Of a stretch of DNA of 48,001 bases, positions 26,729-35,197 are shown one piece after another. The stretch comes from CAVQTK01 sp963716455. Its GTDB lineage: Bacteria > Pseudomonadota > Gammaproteobacteria > Coxiellales > Coxiellaceae. The translations under genes were made by a program, and so were the position numbers. The first letter of the stretch is position 1. Every line of letters starts with the position of its first letter. The DNA lies in contig CAVQTK010000004.1 of NCBI GenBank assembly GCA_963716455.1, forward strand, positions 1-48,001. The letters are read 5' to 3'. A model generated the notes under the pieces. That model saw nothing but the letters and a program-made list of their open reading frames with translations. It did not search any database and was not told the origin of the DNA.

Positions 26729-27439
26729 ATGAAACTATCTAGTTCATTTCTTTTAGGTTACTTACTGAAATGGTTTTTTTCCGATGACTGTCAAGTGTGT
26801 AAACAAAGATTAATCACACAAAATTTGCTCTGTAACCCCTGTTTAGCTGATCTGCCTCGAAACCAAAACGCCTGCTTTCAATGTGCCATGCCATTAGAAA
26901 AAAATCAGCAGTGTGGAACTTGCTTAGTTGACCCACCCCCATTTTCGCGTAGCATTGTTCCTTTTCTCTACCATCCCCCTATCTCTAACTTTGTCACTAA
27001 GCTTAAATTTCATCAACAATTACTCTATGCCAAAATTTTAGGACAATTATTACTAGAAGATATTCAACAACAATATCAAAATCTATCCTTACCTCAATTT
27101 ATTATTCCTATTCCATTATACTCCCAACGCTTACGACACAGGGGATTCAATCAAGCTTTGGAAATAGCAAAACCGATCGCTAAAATACTACAAATACCCT
27201 TGCTTTATGATTATTGTTATCGCAGTAAAAACACTCGCCCACAGAGTCAATTATCAGCTCGGGCAAGGAAACACAATATGATTGGAGCGTTTGCTTTACG
27301 CAAAAAAATTTCTGCTGTTCATGTCGCTTTAATAGATGATGTAATGACCACGGGACATACCGTGAGAGCTCTTAGTCAAATGTTACAGAAACATGGAATT
27401 CGACAGGTAGATATATGGTGTTGTGCCCGTTCACTTTAA
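26729..27439 (+). CDS. comF: ComF/GntX-family phosphoribosyltransferase-like protein
   Basis: A 236-aa ComF-like protein. The N-terminal zinc-finger part has four Cys pairs (CQVC, CNPC, CFQC, CGTC) and the C-terminal phosphoribosyltransferase domain has the PRPP motif VALIDDVMTTGHT. ComF helps single-stranded DNA through the inner membrane in natural transformation; in E. coli the homologue GntX has a less clear role. It diverges from bioC. Confidence 0.88.
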   Translation: MKLSSSFLLGYLLKWFFSDDCQVCKQRLITQNLLCNPCLADLPRNQNACFQCAMPLEKNQQCGTCLVDPPPFSRSIVPFLYHPPISNFVTKLKFHQQLLYAKILGQLLLEDIQQQYQNLSLPQFIIPIPLYSQRLRHRGFNQALEIAKPIAKILQIPLLYDYCYRSKNTRPQSQLSARARKHNMIGAFALRKKISAVHVALIDDVMTTGHTVRALSQMLQKHGIRQVDIWCCARSL

Positions 27440-27519
27440 CCTAAATTCTGCAGTTGCAATCGTCAACTTCGCAAACTACAGGGTGAACATTCTATCCCGT
27501 AAACAGTTATGAAATAAAA

Positions 27520-27546
27520 AGGCCGCAAGAAAGTTCTTTACGGCCT
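27520..27546 (-). terminator. Rho-independent terminator of the small VAGG gene
   Basis: A hairpin with stem AGGCCG/CGGCCT extended by GAAAG/CTTT pairs. On the minus strand it is followed directly by TTTTTATTTC, the expected U-tract. It lies 13 bases beyond the stop of the 68-residue gene. On the plus strand (after comF) there is no T-run, so it serves mainly the minus strand. Confidence 0.75.
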
Positions 27547-27559
27547 GCACTTACCTTAC

Positions 27560-27766
27560 TTATTGTTTTTTCATAGGATCTTTGAATTGAGACCCAGGAA
27601 GATAAGTAGAAAGATTCGCTTTTCCACCTGCTACTTTCTGCCAATCATCTTGTGGGATTTTAGTAAGTAATTTTTCTGCTTCTTGTTGAGTAACATGTCT
27701 TTCAGTCATGATACGACTAATAATTTTTTCTCTTAATTGATTTGAGCTTTGTTGTTCGAATGCCAT
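27560..27766 (-). CDS. small double-glycine peptide, candidate RiPP/bacteriocin-type export substrate
   Basis: A 68-aa protein at the end of the C39-ABC exporter block, on the same strand. Residues 1-46 are charged and helical-looking (LREKIISRIM, QQEAEKLLTK); residues 45-48 are VAGG, a double-glycine site of the kind cut by C39 peptidases; residues 49-68 form a 20-residue tail with net positive charge (four Lys, one Asp), no Cys. The gene has a strong AAGGAGG ribosome site eight bases before the ATG, its own upstream promoter-like sequence and a good terminator, all suggesting high, separate expression. No modifying enzyme is adjacent. The leader is shorter than classical NHLP or Nif11 leaders, so substrate status is inferred. 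Alternatively it is an unrelated small cytosolic protein. Confidence 0.6.
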   Translation of the reverse strand: MAFEQQSSNQLREKIISRIMTERHVTQQEAEKLLTKIPQDDWQKVAGGKANLSTYLPGSQFKDPMKKQ

Positions 27767-27913
27767 GTACTTATCCTCCTTCTCTTATTTCAATCCTACC
27801 TTTCACTCTTGTTCTAAAAAAAATATAGCATTTTCTCCTCCTTAATACAAATAGAATGATAAATCAACTACTTAATTAAAGCTATTTATGACTTAATTTT
27901 TTATTAATAAAAA

Positions 27914-27944
27914 GATCTTAAACTAGGTCTTTGACAATTGTCAA
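27914..27944 (-). promoter_or_regulatory. candidate promoter with palindromic operator for the small VAGG gene
   Basis: On the minus strand TTGACA is followed after about 18 bases by TAAGAT. The -35 box lies within a perfect 14-base palindrome, TTGACAATTGTCAA (27931-27944), which would suit a dimeric repressor. It lies about 150 bases upstream of the 68-residue gene, leaving a long AT-rich leader. Confidence 0.4.
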
Positions 27945-28004
27945 TGCGACCCCTATGTATTACAATTTTCTATCAATATCTCATTGCGACCCCGAGCTCT
28001 TACC

Positions 28005-30125
28005 TTAACTGACGTTTAGCCAATTCCGAAAATAGGCCGGCTGTTCCATTAAAGATTGATACGTACCACTCTGCACGATCGAGCCTTTGTCCATAACATA
28101 GATTTTATCTGCATTTACAATAGTGCTTAATCGATGCGCCGCGATAATTTGTGTCGAATTTAATTGCCGCAAATAACTATGAATTTCTGCCTGAGTAGTA
28201 TTATCTAAGTTACTAGTTGCTTCATCCAAAAAAATTATCTTAGGTTTCAATACTAAAGCCCGTGCTAATATCAAACGCTGTACCTCACCTCCAGAAAGCG
28301 TAATTGCGCCTTCTGTGACTAATGTATCCATTTGCATAGGTAAAGACTTAATAAGTGTGGATAAATTAACTTTTTCTACAATCTCCCAAGCATCACGTCG
28401 AGTTAATTGTGTACTTGAACCAATAATATTATCTAAAATAGTTCCTGGAACCAGGGCGCTATTTTGAATAACCACACCTATTTGTTTACGTACAACAGAC
28501 AATTTAAGGGTTTTTAAATTCATTCCGTTATAATAAACTCCACCCGCTTCCGGTTGCTCAAACCCTAATAGCAATCGAAATAAAGTAGATTTTCCAGTTC
28601 CCGATGGGCCTACTAAAGCAACAAATTCACCAGGGTTTACCTGTAAAGAAAAGTCCTTAAAAATAGGTTTATCTGATTCATGATAACGAAATACGATATG
28701 TCTGACTTCTATGTCACCGGTTAATATTCCAGAATCGGAATGACTTGCCTCTCTCTCCACCTTAGCCAGTAATATCGGCTTAGCTCTTTCACACAATGGA
28801 ATCGTTTGAATGGCTTCGCTAATATTGGTATTCATTTGCAAGATGTTAATAAAAAATAAAGAGTATGCGGCGTTAAATGCTATAAAGCTTCCAAATGTAA
28901 TATGCTCTTGCAATAAGTATACTAAGCTAAATAAAATCAATGGATTGATCACCATCATTACACTGATAAAGGTTTCTATCCATCCCAAATAATTTTTCAC
29001 GCGGAATTCAGCATGATTTCTATGTGCTAATTGTTCAATCCATAAATCAAATACTCTTTTTTGGACATTAGTAATGCGAATTTTTAACATTCCGGTCAAT
29101 ATTTCAAACACAATATTGATAAAATTACCAAAATGATAATATAGTCTGCGCATATGCACTAATTGATAGTAATTTATAATAATGACCGTTACCACCACAA
29201 TAAATGCTAAACTTAATGCTGCTAATGCTAATAAAACATTGTAATAAAACAATAAGGCAAGAATGATAATAGACATGGCTCCATTCACAATTGATACTAA
29301 TGAAGAACGGGTTAAGGAATCTTGAATCTCCTTAATTATCCCTGCCCTAAAAGCTAAATCACCTGCAGAAAATCGTCGAAAAAATTGGGTTGAAAATTTT
29401 AAAACTCGATCCCAAATTGCTGGTTGAATAATAGATTCTAATTTGAAGCGAAAGCGAATTAAAGCCGCATCTTGCGCAATATTATATAAAGTTATAATGA
29501 CAGTGTTCATTAATAAAATAAAAACTATTTGATCGAGAAGCAACACATCTGCATGTGGCACTACCGTAGAAAAAAGATATCCCATAGAAATGGGAACCAC
29601 TAATGCAAATAAATTTATTAATGCTTCTACACCTAAAAAAAACCAAAAATCTCGTTTTAAAAAACTGAAGGCAAAATTAAACAAATCCTTGATGGAATGA
29701 ACCTGCACTGGTAAAGGAATATAAAAATAATAAGCCTCTACAGCCAATTGTCTAGCTATTCTCTCATTAACTTTTAGGGTTTTTCCGCGTTTTAAATCCA
29801 CTAATTTGTAACCTCCTTGCCTTTTAGAGAGTAGTGCACAAGGATTACCCTGATAAAACCCGAGCAAAGCCCCACTATCTTTTTGCCACCATTTATTTTT
29901 TAACAAAACTTTGCGGACGCGGATATCTGCAGCGGCAGCAATTTGATGAATAGAATCAATTAAATTGGATGAATCAGTTGATAATATAGGGCGTATTAAT
30001 TTAATCTTTTTTGGTTTGGCAATTAATTCACAAACCGCAAATAACAAATCGTGTTCTGTAGTAAAAGTCTCTCGATAAATGACTTCATTATTAAATACCG
30101 ATTGTAGCAATCGTCTTTTAGTCAT
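28005..30125 (-). CDS. ABC exporter, NHLM-type second transporter subunit
   Basis: A 706-aa half-transporter. The first about 140 residues form a cytosolic domain without the C39 Cys, followed by six membrane segments and a nucleotide-binding domain with Walker A GPSGTGKSTL, signature LSGGEVQR and Walker B IIFLDEATSNL. In NHLM bacteriocin systems a peptidase-less ABC protein like this accompanies the peptidase-containing one, probably as heterodimer. Its start overlaps the stop of that gene (ATGA), showing translational coupling. No lesion seen. Confidence 0.82.
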   Translation of the reverse strand: MTKRRLLQSVFNNEVIYRETFTTEHDLLFAVCELIAKPKKIKLIRPILSTDSSNLIDSIHQIAAAADIRVRKVLLKNKWWQKDSGALLGFYQGNPCALLSKRQGGYKLVDLKRGKTLKVNERIARQLAVEAYYFYIPLPVQVHSIKDLFNFAFSFLKRDFWFFLGVEALINLFALVVPISMGYLFSTVVPHADVLLLDQIVFILLMNTVIITLYNIAQDAALIRFRFKLESIIQPAIWDRVLKFSTQFFRRFSAGDLAFRAGIIKEIQDSLTRSSLVSIVNGAMSIIILALLFYYNVLLALAALSLAFIVVVTVIIINYYQLVHMRRLYYHFGNFINIVFEILTGMLKIRITNVQKRVFDLWIEQLAHRNHAEFRVKNYLGWIETFISVMMVINPLILFSLVYLLQEHITFGSFIAFNAAYSLFFINILQMNTNISEAIQTIPLCERAKPILLAKVEREASHSDSGILTGDIEVRHIVFRYHESDKPIFKDFSLQVNPGEFVALVGPSGTGKSTLFRLLLGFEQPEAGGVYYNGMNLKTLKLSVVRKQIGVVIQNSALVPGTILDNIIGSSTQLTRRDAWEIVEKVNLSTLIKSLPMQMDTLVTEGAITLSGGEVQRLILARALVLKPKIIFLDEATSNLDNTTQAEIHSYLRQLNSTQIIAAHRLSTIVNADKIYVMDKGSIVQSGTYQSLMEQPAYFRNWLNVS

Positions 30126-32311
30126 TGGATTTCTAAACTCACTAATTCTTGATATAAACCAGGTTCATGCATTAAAGATTCATGCTGACCTTGTTGAATA
30201 ATTTTTCCATTATCCATTACAATAATTCGATCAGAATCACGAACAGCACTGAGACGATGAGCAATAATAAGTAATGCACAACGTTTTTTCTTCAAATTAT
30301 CATAGATTTTTTTTTCTACCATCGGGTCCAGGGCAGATGTAGCTTCATCCAGTATGAGCAATCGAGGATTGTGTAATAAGGCTCGTGCAATTTCAATTCG
30401 CTGTGCTTGTCCTCCACTAAAATTTCTTCCACCCTCTTCAATCATACAACTTAAGCCCCCACGTTCGGCAATCACATCTGCCACACAAGCTGCTTCTAAT
30501 GCTTGATATATTTGAGCGTTGGTAATTTGCCGATCCCATAAAGTTAAATTATCTCGAACTGTGGCGGCAAATAAAAAAATTTGCTGATCAACCAAACCTA
30601 CCCAGTCAACAAAAGTAGCTCGCGAAATATTTGCTAGTGGGACACCATTTAAACTGATTTCTCCGGCCCAAGGCGCAAAAAGTCCGCAAATTAAACGCGA
30701 CAAACTTGATTTCCCCCCTCCCGATGGTCCCACTATGGCAACTCGTTCTCCTGGATTTATACTGAAAGAAAAATCGGTAAAGATAGGGGGCTCTAATCGA
30801 GAATAGCCAAAGCTCACTGAACTTAATTCTAATAAGGGCTTATCGGTCTCAAGTAAAGGTGTAATTTGTGTTGAAGCATTCAAAATATGTTCAATAGTAT
30901 GATTATTAATATCTCTAATTCGAGCAACATCTCCCTTTAATTTGTAAAGACTTTCCCCTAGCTCTAATAATTCGTCAAGTGGCTTGTTAAAGCCCAGCAA
31001 TAATATTTGTAGAGCAATAATAGTACCTACGGTTGACTCTCCTTGGATAATAAACCAACTTCCCCAGCAAAGTAGCACTAATGTGTTAATCCCACGAAGA
31101 AAGGTGGGGATGATGCGCAACCAAGCTGTGTATATTTCTACTTTTTGATGACTAGCTATTTTTTTGGCATGGTAAGATGCCCATTGGTTAAAAAATTGAT
31201 CTTCTAAAGCATTGGCTTTAAGAGTCTCGATAATTTGTATGCCGGTGACTTCAATTCCAGCCAATTTCCCCTCATTTTGTGCATAACTCCTTCCTATATC
31301 GGTAAGATGCCGCGAAAAAAATCCAACTAACAAAAAATTGAGCACAGCCATGCCAATATTTACCAAAGCCAATTGCCAATTCAAAAAAATCATCACTATG
31401 GCAAAAAAATTCATAGTAAATAGACCCACAATATTGTTGGTCACTTGATTAGCTAACATATTCGCCAAACGATTATAAGCTTCAATTCGCTCGGCTATAT
31501 CGCCTGAAGCACGTTGCTGAAAAAAATTTAATGGCAAATGTATTAGATGCCAAAAAAAATCCGTGACCCCGGTTAATTTTAATTTTATATAGAGCCGATT
31601 TAAATAATGTCTTTTAATCCAGGTTAATAAGCCAATCATTCCTGCACTGAGCATCATGCCAAATATAAAAGCTACAATCCAAGTGCGTTGGTTATTAATC
31701 AAAATATTATCTATAAATACTTTTGTGAAAAAGGCCAAAGCAAAATTGGGCAGCACTAAAGCCAAAGCTGCCAAGAGAATAAACAAATAACTAAACCACG
31801 AAGGATATAAATTTCGCCAAACTAGCTTAATAATCGAAGGATCCGCTTCTCCACCGGGATGAAAATCCGTACTTGGAGTAAGAAATAAAACAACTCCAGT
31901 GAAGCTGCGATCAAATTCTTGATAGCTTACCGTGCGCGGGCCCGTGGCAGGATCATTTAAATAAACTTTTTCATCAGAAAAACCTTCTACCACTAAAAAA
32001 TGATTAAATTCCCAATAAACTATAAATGGTATGGGCACAATCTTAATGGTATCCATGGTTATTTGCATGCCATGCGCGTCCATACCAAAATGTCTTGCAG
32101 CTTTTATAATATTAATGGCTTTACTGCCATCGCGAGTTACATCGCAGGCTTCACGTGCTTCTGAAGGAAGAATGTATCGACCGTAATAACCGAGAATAAT
32201 AGCTAATGCTACAGCACCACATTCCGCATTATCCATTTGTAAAATAGTAGGTGTTTTTACTCGCTGAGCTTTTTTAAATTTTAGTCGTTTAATAAAATCA
32301 CTTAGAATCAT
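30122..32311 (-). CDS. C39-peptidase ABC exporter (peptide-processing transporter)
   Basis: A 729-aa peptidase-containing ABC transporter. The N-terminal C39 domain has an intact catalytic set: Gln25, Cys31 (QMDNAECG), His104 (NHFLVVEG) and Asp120 (NDPATGPR). Six membrane helices follow, then the ATPase domain with Walker A GPSGGGKSS, signature FSGGQAQR and Walker B LLILDEATSAL. Such proteins cut leader peptides after a double glycine and export the core. It is the central gene of the block with the HlyD-like adaptor (11 bases upstream) and the second ABC gene. The intact triad argues that a double-glycine substrate exists or existed. Confidence 0.88.
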   Translation of the reverse strand: MILSDFIKRLKFKKAQRVKTPTILQMDNAECGAVALAIILGYYGRYILPSEAREACDVTRDGSKAINIIKAARHFGMDAHGMQITMDTIKIVPIPFIVYWEFNHFLVVEGFSDEKVYLNDPATGPRTVSYQEFDRSFTGVVLFLTPSTDFHPGGEADPSIIKLVWRNLYPSWFSYLFILLAALALVLPNFALAFFTKVFIDNILINNQRTWIVAFIFGMMLSAGMIGLLTWIKRHYLNRLYIKLKLTGVTDFFWHLIHLPLNFFQQRASGDIAERIEAYNRLANMLANQVTNNIVGLFTMNFFAIVMIFLNWQLALVNIGMAVLNFLLVGFFSRHLTDIGRSYAQNEGKLAGIEVTGIQIIETLKANALEDQFFNQWASYHAKKIASHQKVEIYTAWLRIIPTFLRGINTLVLLCWGSWFIIQGESTVGTIIALQILLLGFNKPLDELLELGESLYKLKGDVARIRDINNHTIEHILNASTQITPLLETDKPLLELSSVSFGYSRLEPPIFTDFSFSINPGERVAIVGPSGGGKSSLSRLICGLFAPWAGEISLNGVPLANISRATFVDWVGLVDQQIFLFAATVRDNLTLWDRQITNAQIYQALEAACVADVIAERGGLSCMIEEGGRNFSGGQAQRIEIARALLHNPRLLILDEATSALDPMVEKKIYDNLKKKRCALLIIAHRLSAVRDSDRIIVMDNGKIIQQGQHESLMHEPGLYQELVSLEIQ

Positions 32312-32322
32312 TCAACGCCTCG

Positions 32323-33316
32323 CTAAGGTCTTTTATTGAAAAAAGGAAAAATTAATGATAGCGGAGTCTGACGTTGAGTAATAATTTGAGCTTGAACAAG
32401 CGTCCCCGAGGTAAGTGCATAATTTGGGACATGGGATGAAGTCCATTGATACCCTGAACCATTGCGATTATTTCGCAATAATTGCACATGCACTGTAGTA
32501 ATCGGTCCATTATGTAAAAATTCATTCACCAAACTTGGATTTTTTAAAACTGCCGTTAAGCTTTCAGGGGTGCTGGGTAACGCATCTATTGCTATCACCT
32601 TGCCTGACAATTTACGGTACTCTAGTTCGTTTACAATACTTGGAGTTATCTGCACCGGCATACCTACTGCTACCCGCTTAGCTTGTGTCGCTGGTACATA
32701 TAAAATTACCATCAAACCTTGAGAGGGGGTGACAATTTGAAAGGCGGTCGCTTCCTCTTTCTAAATAATCTCCTAATTGCACTTGAACGCTAACTACCAT
32801 TCCGGTAACAGGACTGATGAGGGTAGTAGCTAATTTTTTTCTATTTAACAAAGTAAACAAGCGCCTTTTTTCTACATTTATTTCGCGCTGCAGTTGGCTC
32901 AAATGAGTGGTTAAAAAATCTCCTTGCGCTTGCTGGCGCTGGAGATCTTCTAAAAAGGTCTGAGTCGTCGCTATCTCATTTTCTAAATTCGGATTGTATA
33001 AGTCGGCTAAAATGTCTCCTCTGTTTACTAAAGCTCCAGTGTGAGTATTAACTTCTTTAACATAACTATTATTTTCAGCATAAGTAACACTAATGATTTT
33101 TTCATTTTTTCCCCACAAGATTCCTTGCCCTTGAACTCGGGTTTCTATACTGCCAAAAAACAACCAAGCAACTACGGTAAATAAAATCAGCCAGCAAGCT
33201 AAAAGTAAAATCCATGCAGAGGGCGGAGTAATTTGAATCATTTCATCTAAGGCCAATGGCGCGGTTACATACTCTAGGGCACTTTTCCGAAATGGAGTCC
33301 CATTTTCTTCTGCCAC
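32323..33316 (-). pseudogene. HlyD-like secretion adaptor of the NHLM type, one frameshift
   Basis: Periplasmic adaptor of the export system, about 330 aa if repaired. The first frame (from a GTG at 33316) has an N-terminal cytosolic segment, one membrane helix (residues about 34-53), a coiled-coil hairpin and the barrel-sandwich motif ATTLISPVTGMVVSV, then goes out of frame after GDYLERG. The other frame continues EATAFQIVTPSQGLMVILYV and ends at 32323. Removing one G near 32751 restores continuity (reading LEREATAF). The C-terminal SGYQWTSS resembles the NHLM secretion-protein family. Start overlaps the cNMP-domain gene stop by one base. If the shift is real the exporter lacks its adaptor. 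Confidence 0.78.
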
Positions 33317-33753
33317 TATACTTCCCTTACATATTTTTTTTCATTTAATGCACGTAAGCGCCTCGCCAATACGGGTAATAACTGCAGTGCAATTTCTGGA
33401 TAAGCTTGCATTTGTGCTTTAAAATCCCATTGTTCAATCATAATGCATTGGGTTTCTTCTATGGCGCGTACCGAGAATGAATAGGGCTGATCATCAATTA
33501 CTGAAAGCTCACCAATAATCTCGTTGATTCCTAGTTGAGTTATTACTTGCGGAGTGGAAGTATCGATAGCTTGAACAACTTCCACTTTTCCGCTAACGAT
33601 AATAAAACAACCTAAGCCAGCGTGACCTTCTTTAATGATGATCTCTCCTGGGTGAAAAATTTTGATTTGAGCAAGTTCAGCTAATCGATAAATAGCTGTC
33701 AAACTCAAATTAGAAAAAAGCGGGCTGGTTGTTAATAATTTGGCAACTTCCAT
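33316..33753 (-). CDS. cyclic-nucleotide-binding-domain protein of the export locus
   Basis: A 145-aa single cNMP-binding (CRP-type) domain without DNA-binding helix-turn-helix. The beta-roll shows FHPGEIIIKEGHAG, FIIVSGKVEV and the phosphate-cassette-like region GELSVIDDQPYSFSVRA. It is the first gene of the exporter block, overlapping the adaptor gene by one base. NHLM systems often include such domains, either separate or fused, possibly as a regulator of transport. The ligand is not predictable by eye. Confidence 0.8.
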   Translation of the reverse strand: MEVAKLLTTSPLFSNLSLTAIYRLAELAQIKIFHPGEIIIKEGHAGLGCFIIVSGKVEVVQAIDTSTPQVITQLGINEIIGELSVIDDQPYSFSVRAIEETQCIMIEQWDFKAQMQAYPEIALQLLPVLARRLRALNEKKYVREV

Positions 33754-33761
33754 GTTAAATC

Positions 33762-33926
33762 CTATATCTCTTGCCTGTTAATTTTGGGATCATAACGCAT
33801 GCTTTGAATCTTGTCCACAATCTCGTATGCTTCCTCACCATAATCATGTAGTGGACCTAAAATCCGATCAGTAATATAGTATGTAACATAATCTTTTAAA
33901 GAATTCGAGGAGAGAGATATATGCAA
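33762..33926 (-). pseudogene. possible remnant of a coding region upstream of the export block
   Basis: This stretch before the cNMP-domain gene has an open frame on the minus strand of about 55 codons without ATG (only a TTG at 33926). It reads protein-like: LKDYVTYYITDRILGP, then HDYGEEAYEIVDKIQSM, stopping eight bases before the next start. It also must contain promoters for the divergent transporter gene. It may be the C-terminal end of a deleted gene, or chance. Not recognised. Confidence 0.3.
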
Positions 33927-35177
33927 ATACTGACTAAAAAATCTTTTTTTGCTGCTGCCTTAGGCACCATGATTGAATACTATGATTATGCATTAATGAG
34001 TATTTTTCTACCCATATTATCGCCCTTATTTTTCCCCAGTGACACGCTTTACCAATCCTTAGTTAAGGGATACTTCATTTTGATGATAGCTATGTTTGTC
34101 CGGCCTTTAGGTGGAATTGTGTTCGGTTATCTAGGTGATACATTAGGAAGACGTAAAGCACTGTTGATTTCCATGTATGGCATTGCTTTGGCAACTTTGG
34201 GCATTGGAGTTCTACCAACTTATGACCAATGGGGGATAGCAGCGACGGTTTTACTTGTATTTTTTAAGAGCATACAATATTTTTGTTTTGGCGGGGAATA
34301 TAATGGCGCAGGAATTTATGTAGTTGAACATGCAAAAAAGCAACAGGAAGGATTCGCAAGTAGTTTATTAACTGCCATAATGTTGGCGGGATCTTTGCTA
34401 GCATCTTTAATGGGAATATGGTTTACAGCAAAGTCTATGCCTGCTTGGAGTTGGCGAATTGCATTTATTTTGGGTTGCTTAGTCGGTATTATAGTGATTG
34501 CTTATCGTAAAGATTTAGCTGAGACTCCCGTCTTTAAAGCTGCTGATCTGAAAAAACAAAGTTCCTGCAATATGTTTAAGAAATACCCGCTTGAATTGCT
34601 AGCCGGATTTTTTATCGGTGGCTATGCTACTCTCTTATATACCACTGTTTTGACTTTTATCAATCCAGTATTAATGGCTAAGGGGATAATTACAAGTCAT
34701 GAATTAATGATATCCCAAACTTTGCTAATTTTAATTGCTATTTCTTCCTTAATTGTATTTGGGAAAATGGCCGATAAATTCTCTCCCTCCAAAATCATGC
34801 AATGGAGTAGCGGTCTCTTGATTATACTAGCTTATCCTCTCTTATTTTTGATTTCACACAGACAGCTCGCTTTTCTATCTATGGCTATTTTTATAGCTAT
34901 TAACGAAATGCTGCTTGGTCCCGCTAACGCATATCTAAAGAACATATTTGCCACTGAATATCGCTATCGAGCCATTTCTTTCAGTTTCTGTTTAGGTATG
35001 TCAATAATCGGTGGTTTAACTCCTGTAGTGGAGAATTTTCTTTATCACCTTACTGGTCATTTTCAATTAGTGGCAATTTGGTTAATATTTATTAGTCTGG
35101 GCACTTTTTTAACTCTTAATCAAATACATAAAAAACAAACCGCACTATTACTTGAACCGCGTGAGTTAATTGCGTAA
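33921..35177 (+). CDS. MFS transporter, metabolite:proton symporter (MHS/ProP-like) family
   Basis: A 418-aa inner-membrane transporter with about twelve hydrophobic helices. The N-terminal GTMIEYYDYALMS and the loop GDTLGRRKALLISM are hallmarks of the MHS family (ProP, KgtP, ShiA). Host-associated Legionella- and Rickettsia-like bacteria carry many such carriers for osmolytes, dicarboxylates or amino acids; the substrate here is unknown. GGAG lies upstream of the ATG. The aldehyde dehydrogenase gene follows after 20 bases. Confidence 0.85.
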   Translation: MQILTKKSFFAAALGTMIEYYDYALMSIFLPILSPLFFPSDTLYQSLVKGYFILMIAMFVRPLGGIVFGYLGDTLGRRKALLISMYGIALATLGIGVLPTYDQWGIAATVLLVFFKSIQYFCFGGEYNGAGIYVVEHAKKQQEGFASSLLTAIMLAGSLLASLMGIWFTAKSMPAWSWRIAFILGCLVGIIVIAYRKDLAETPVFKAADLKKQSSCNMFKKYPLELLAGFFIGGYATLLYTTVLTFINPVLMAKGIITSHELMISQTLLILIAISSLIVFGKMADKFSPSKIMQWSSGLLIILAYPLLFLISHRQLAFLSMAIFIAINEMLLGPANAYLKNIFATEYRYRAISFSFCLGMSIIGGLTPVVENFLYHLTGHFQLVAIWLIFISLGTFLTLNQIHKKQTALLLEPRELIA

Positions 35178-35197
35178 ACAATTTATGAGGGTTTCAT

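Noticed and set aside
27560..27766. Small VAGG protein as a lanthipeptide or heterocycle precursor
   Set aside because: The tail has no Cys and no modifying enzyme is adjacent; only export-substrate status is supported.
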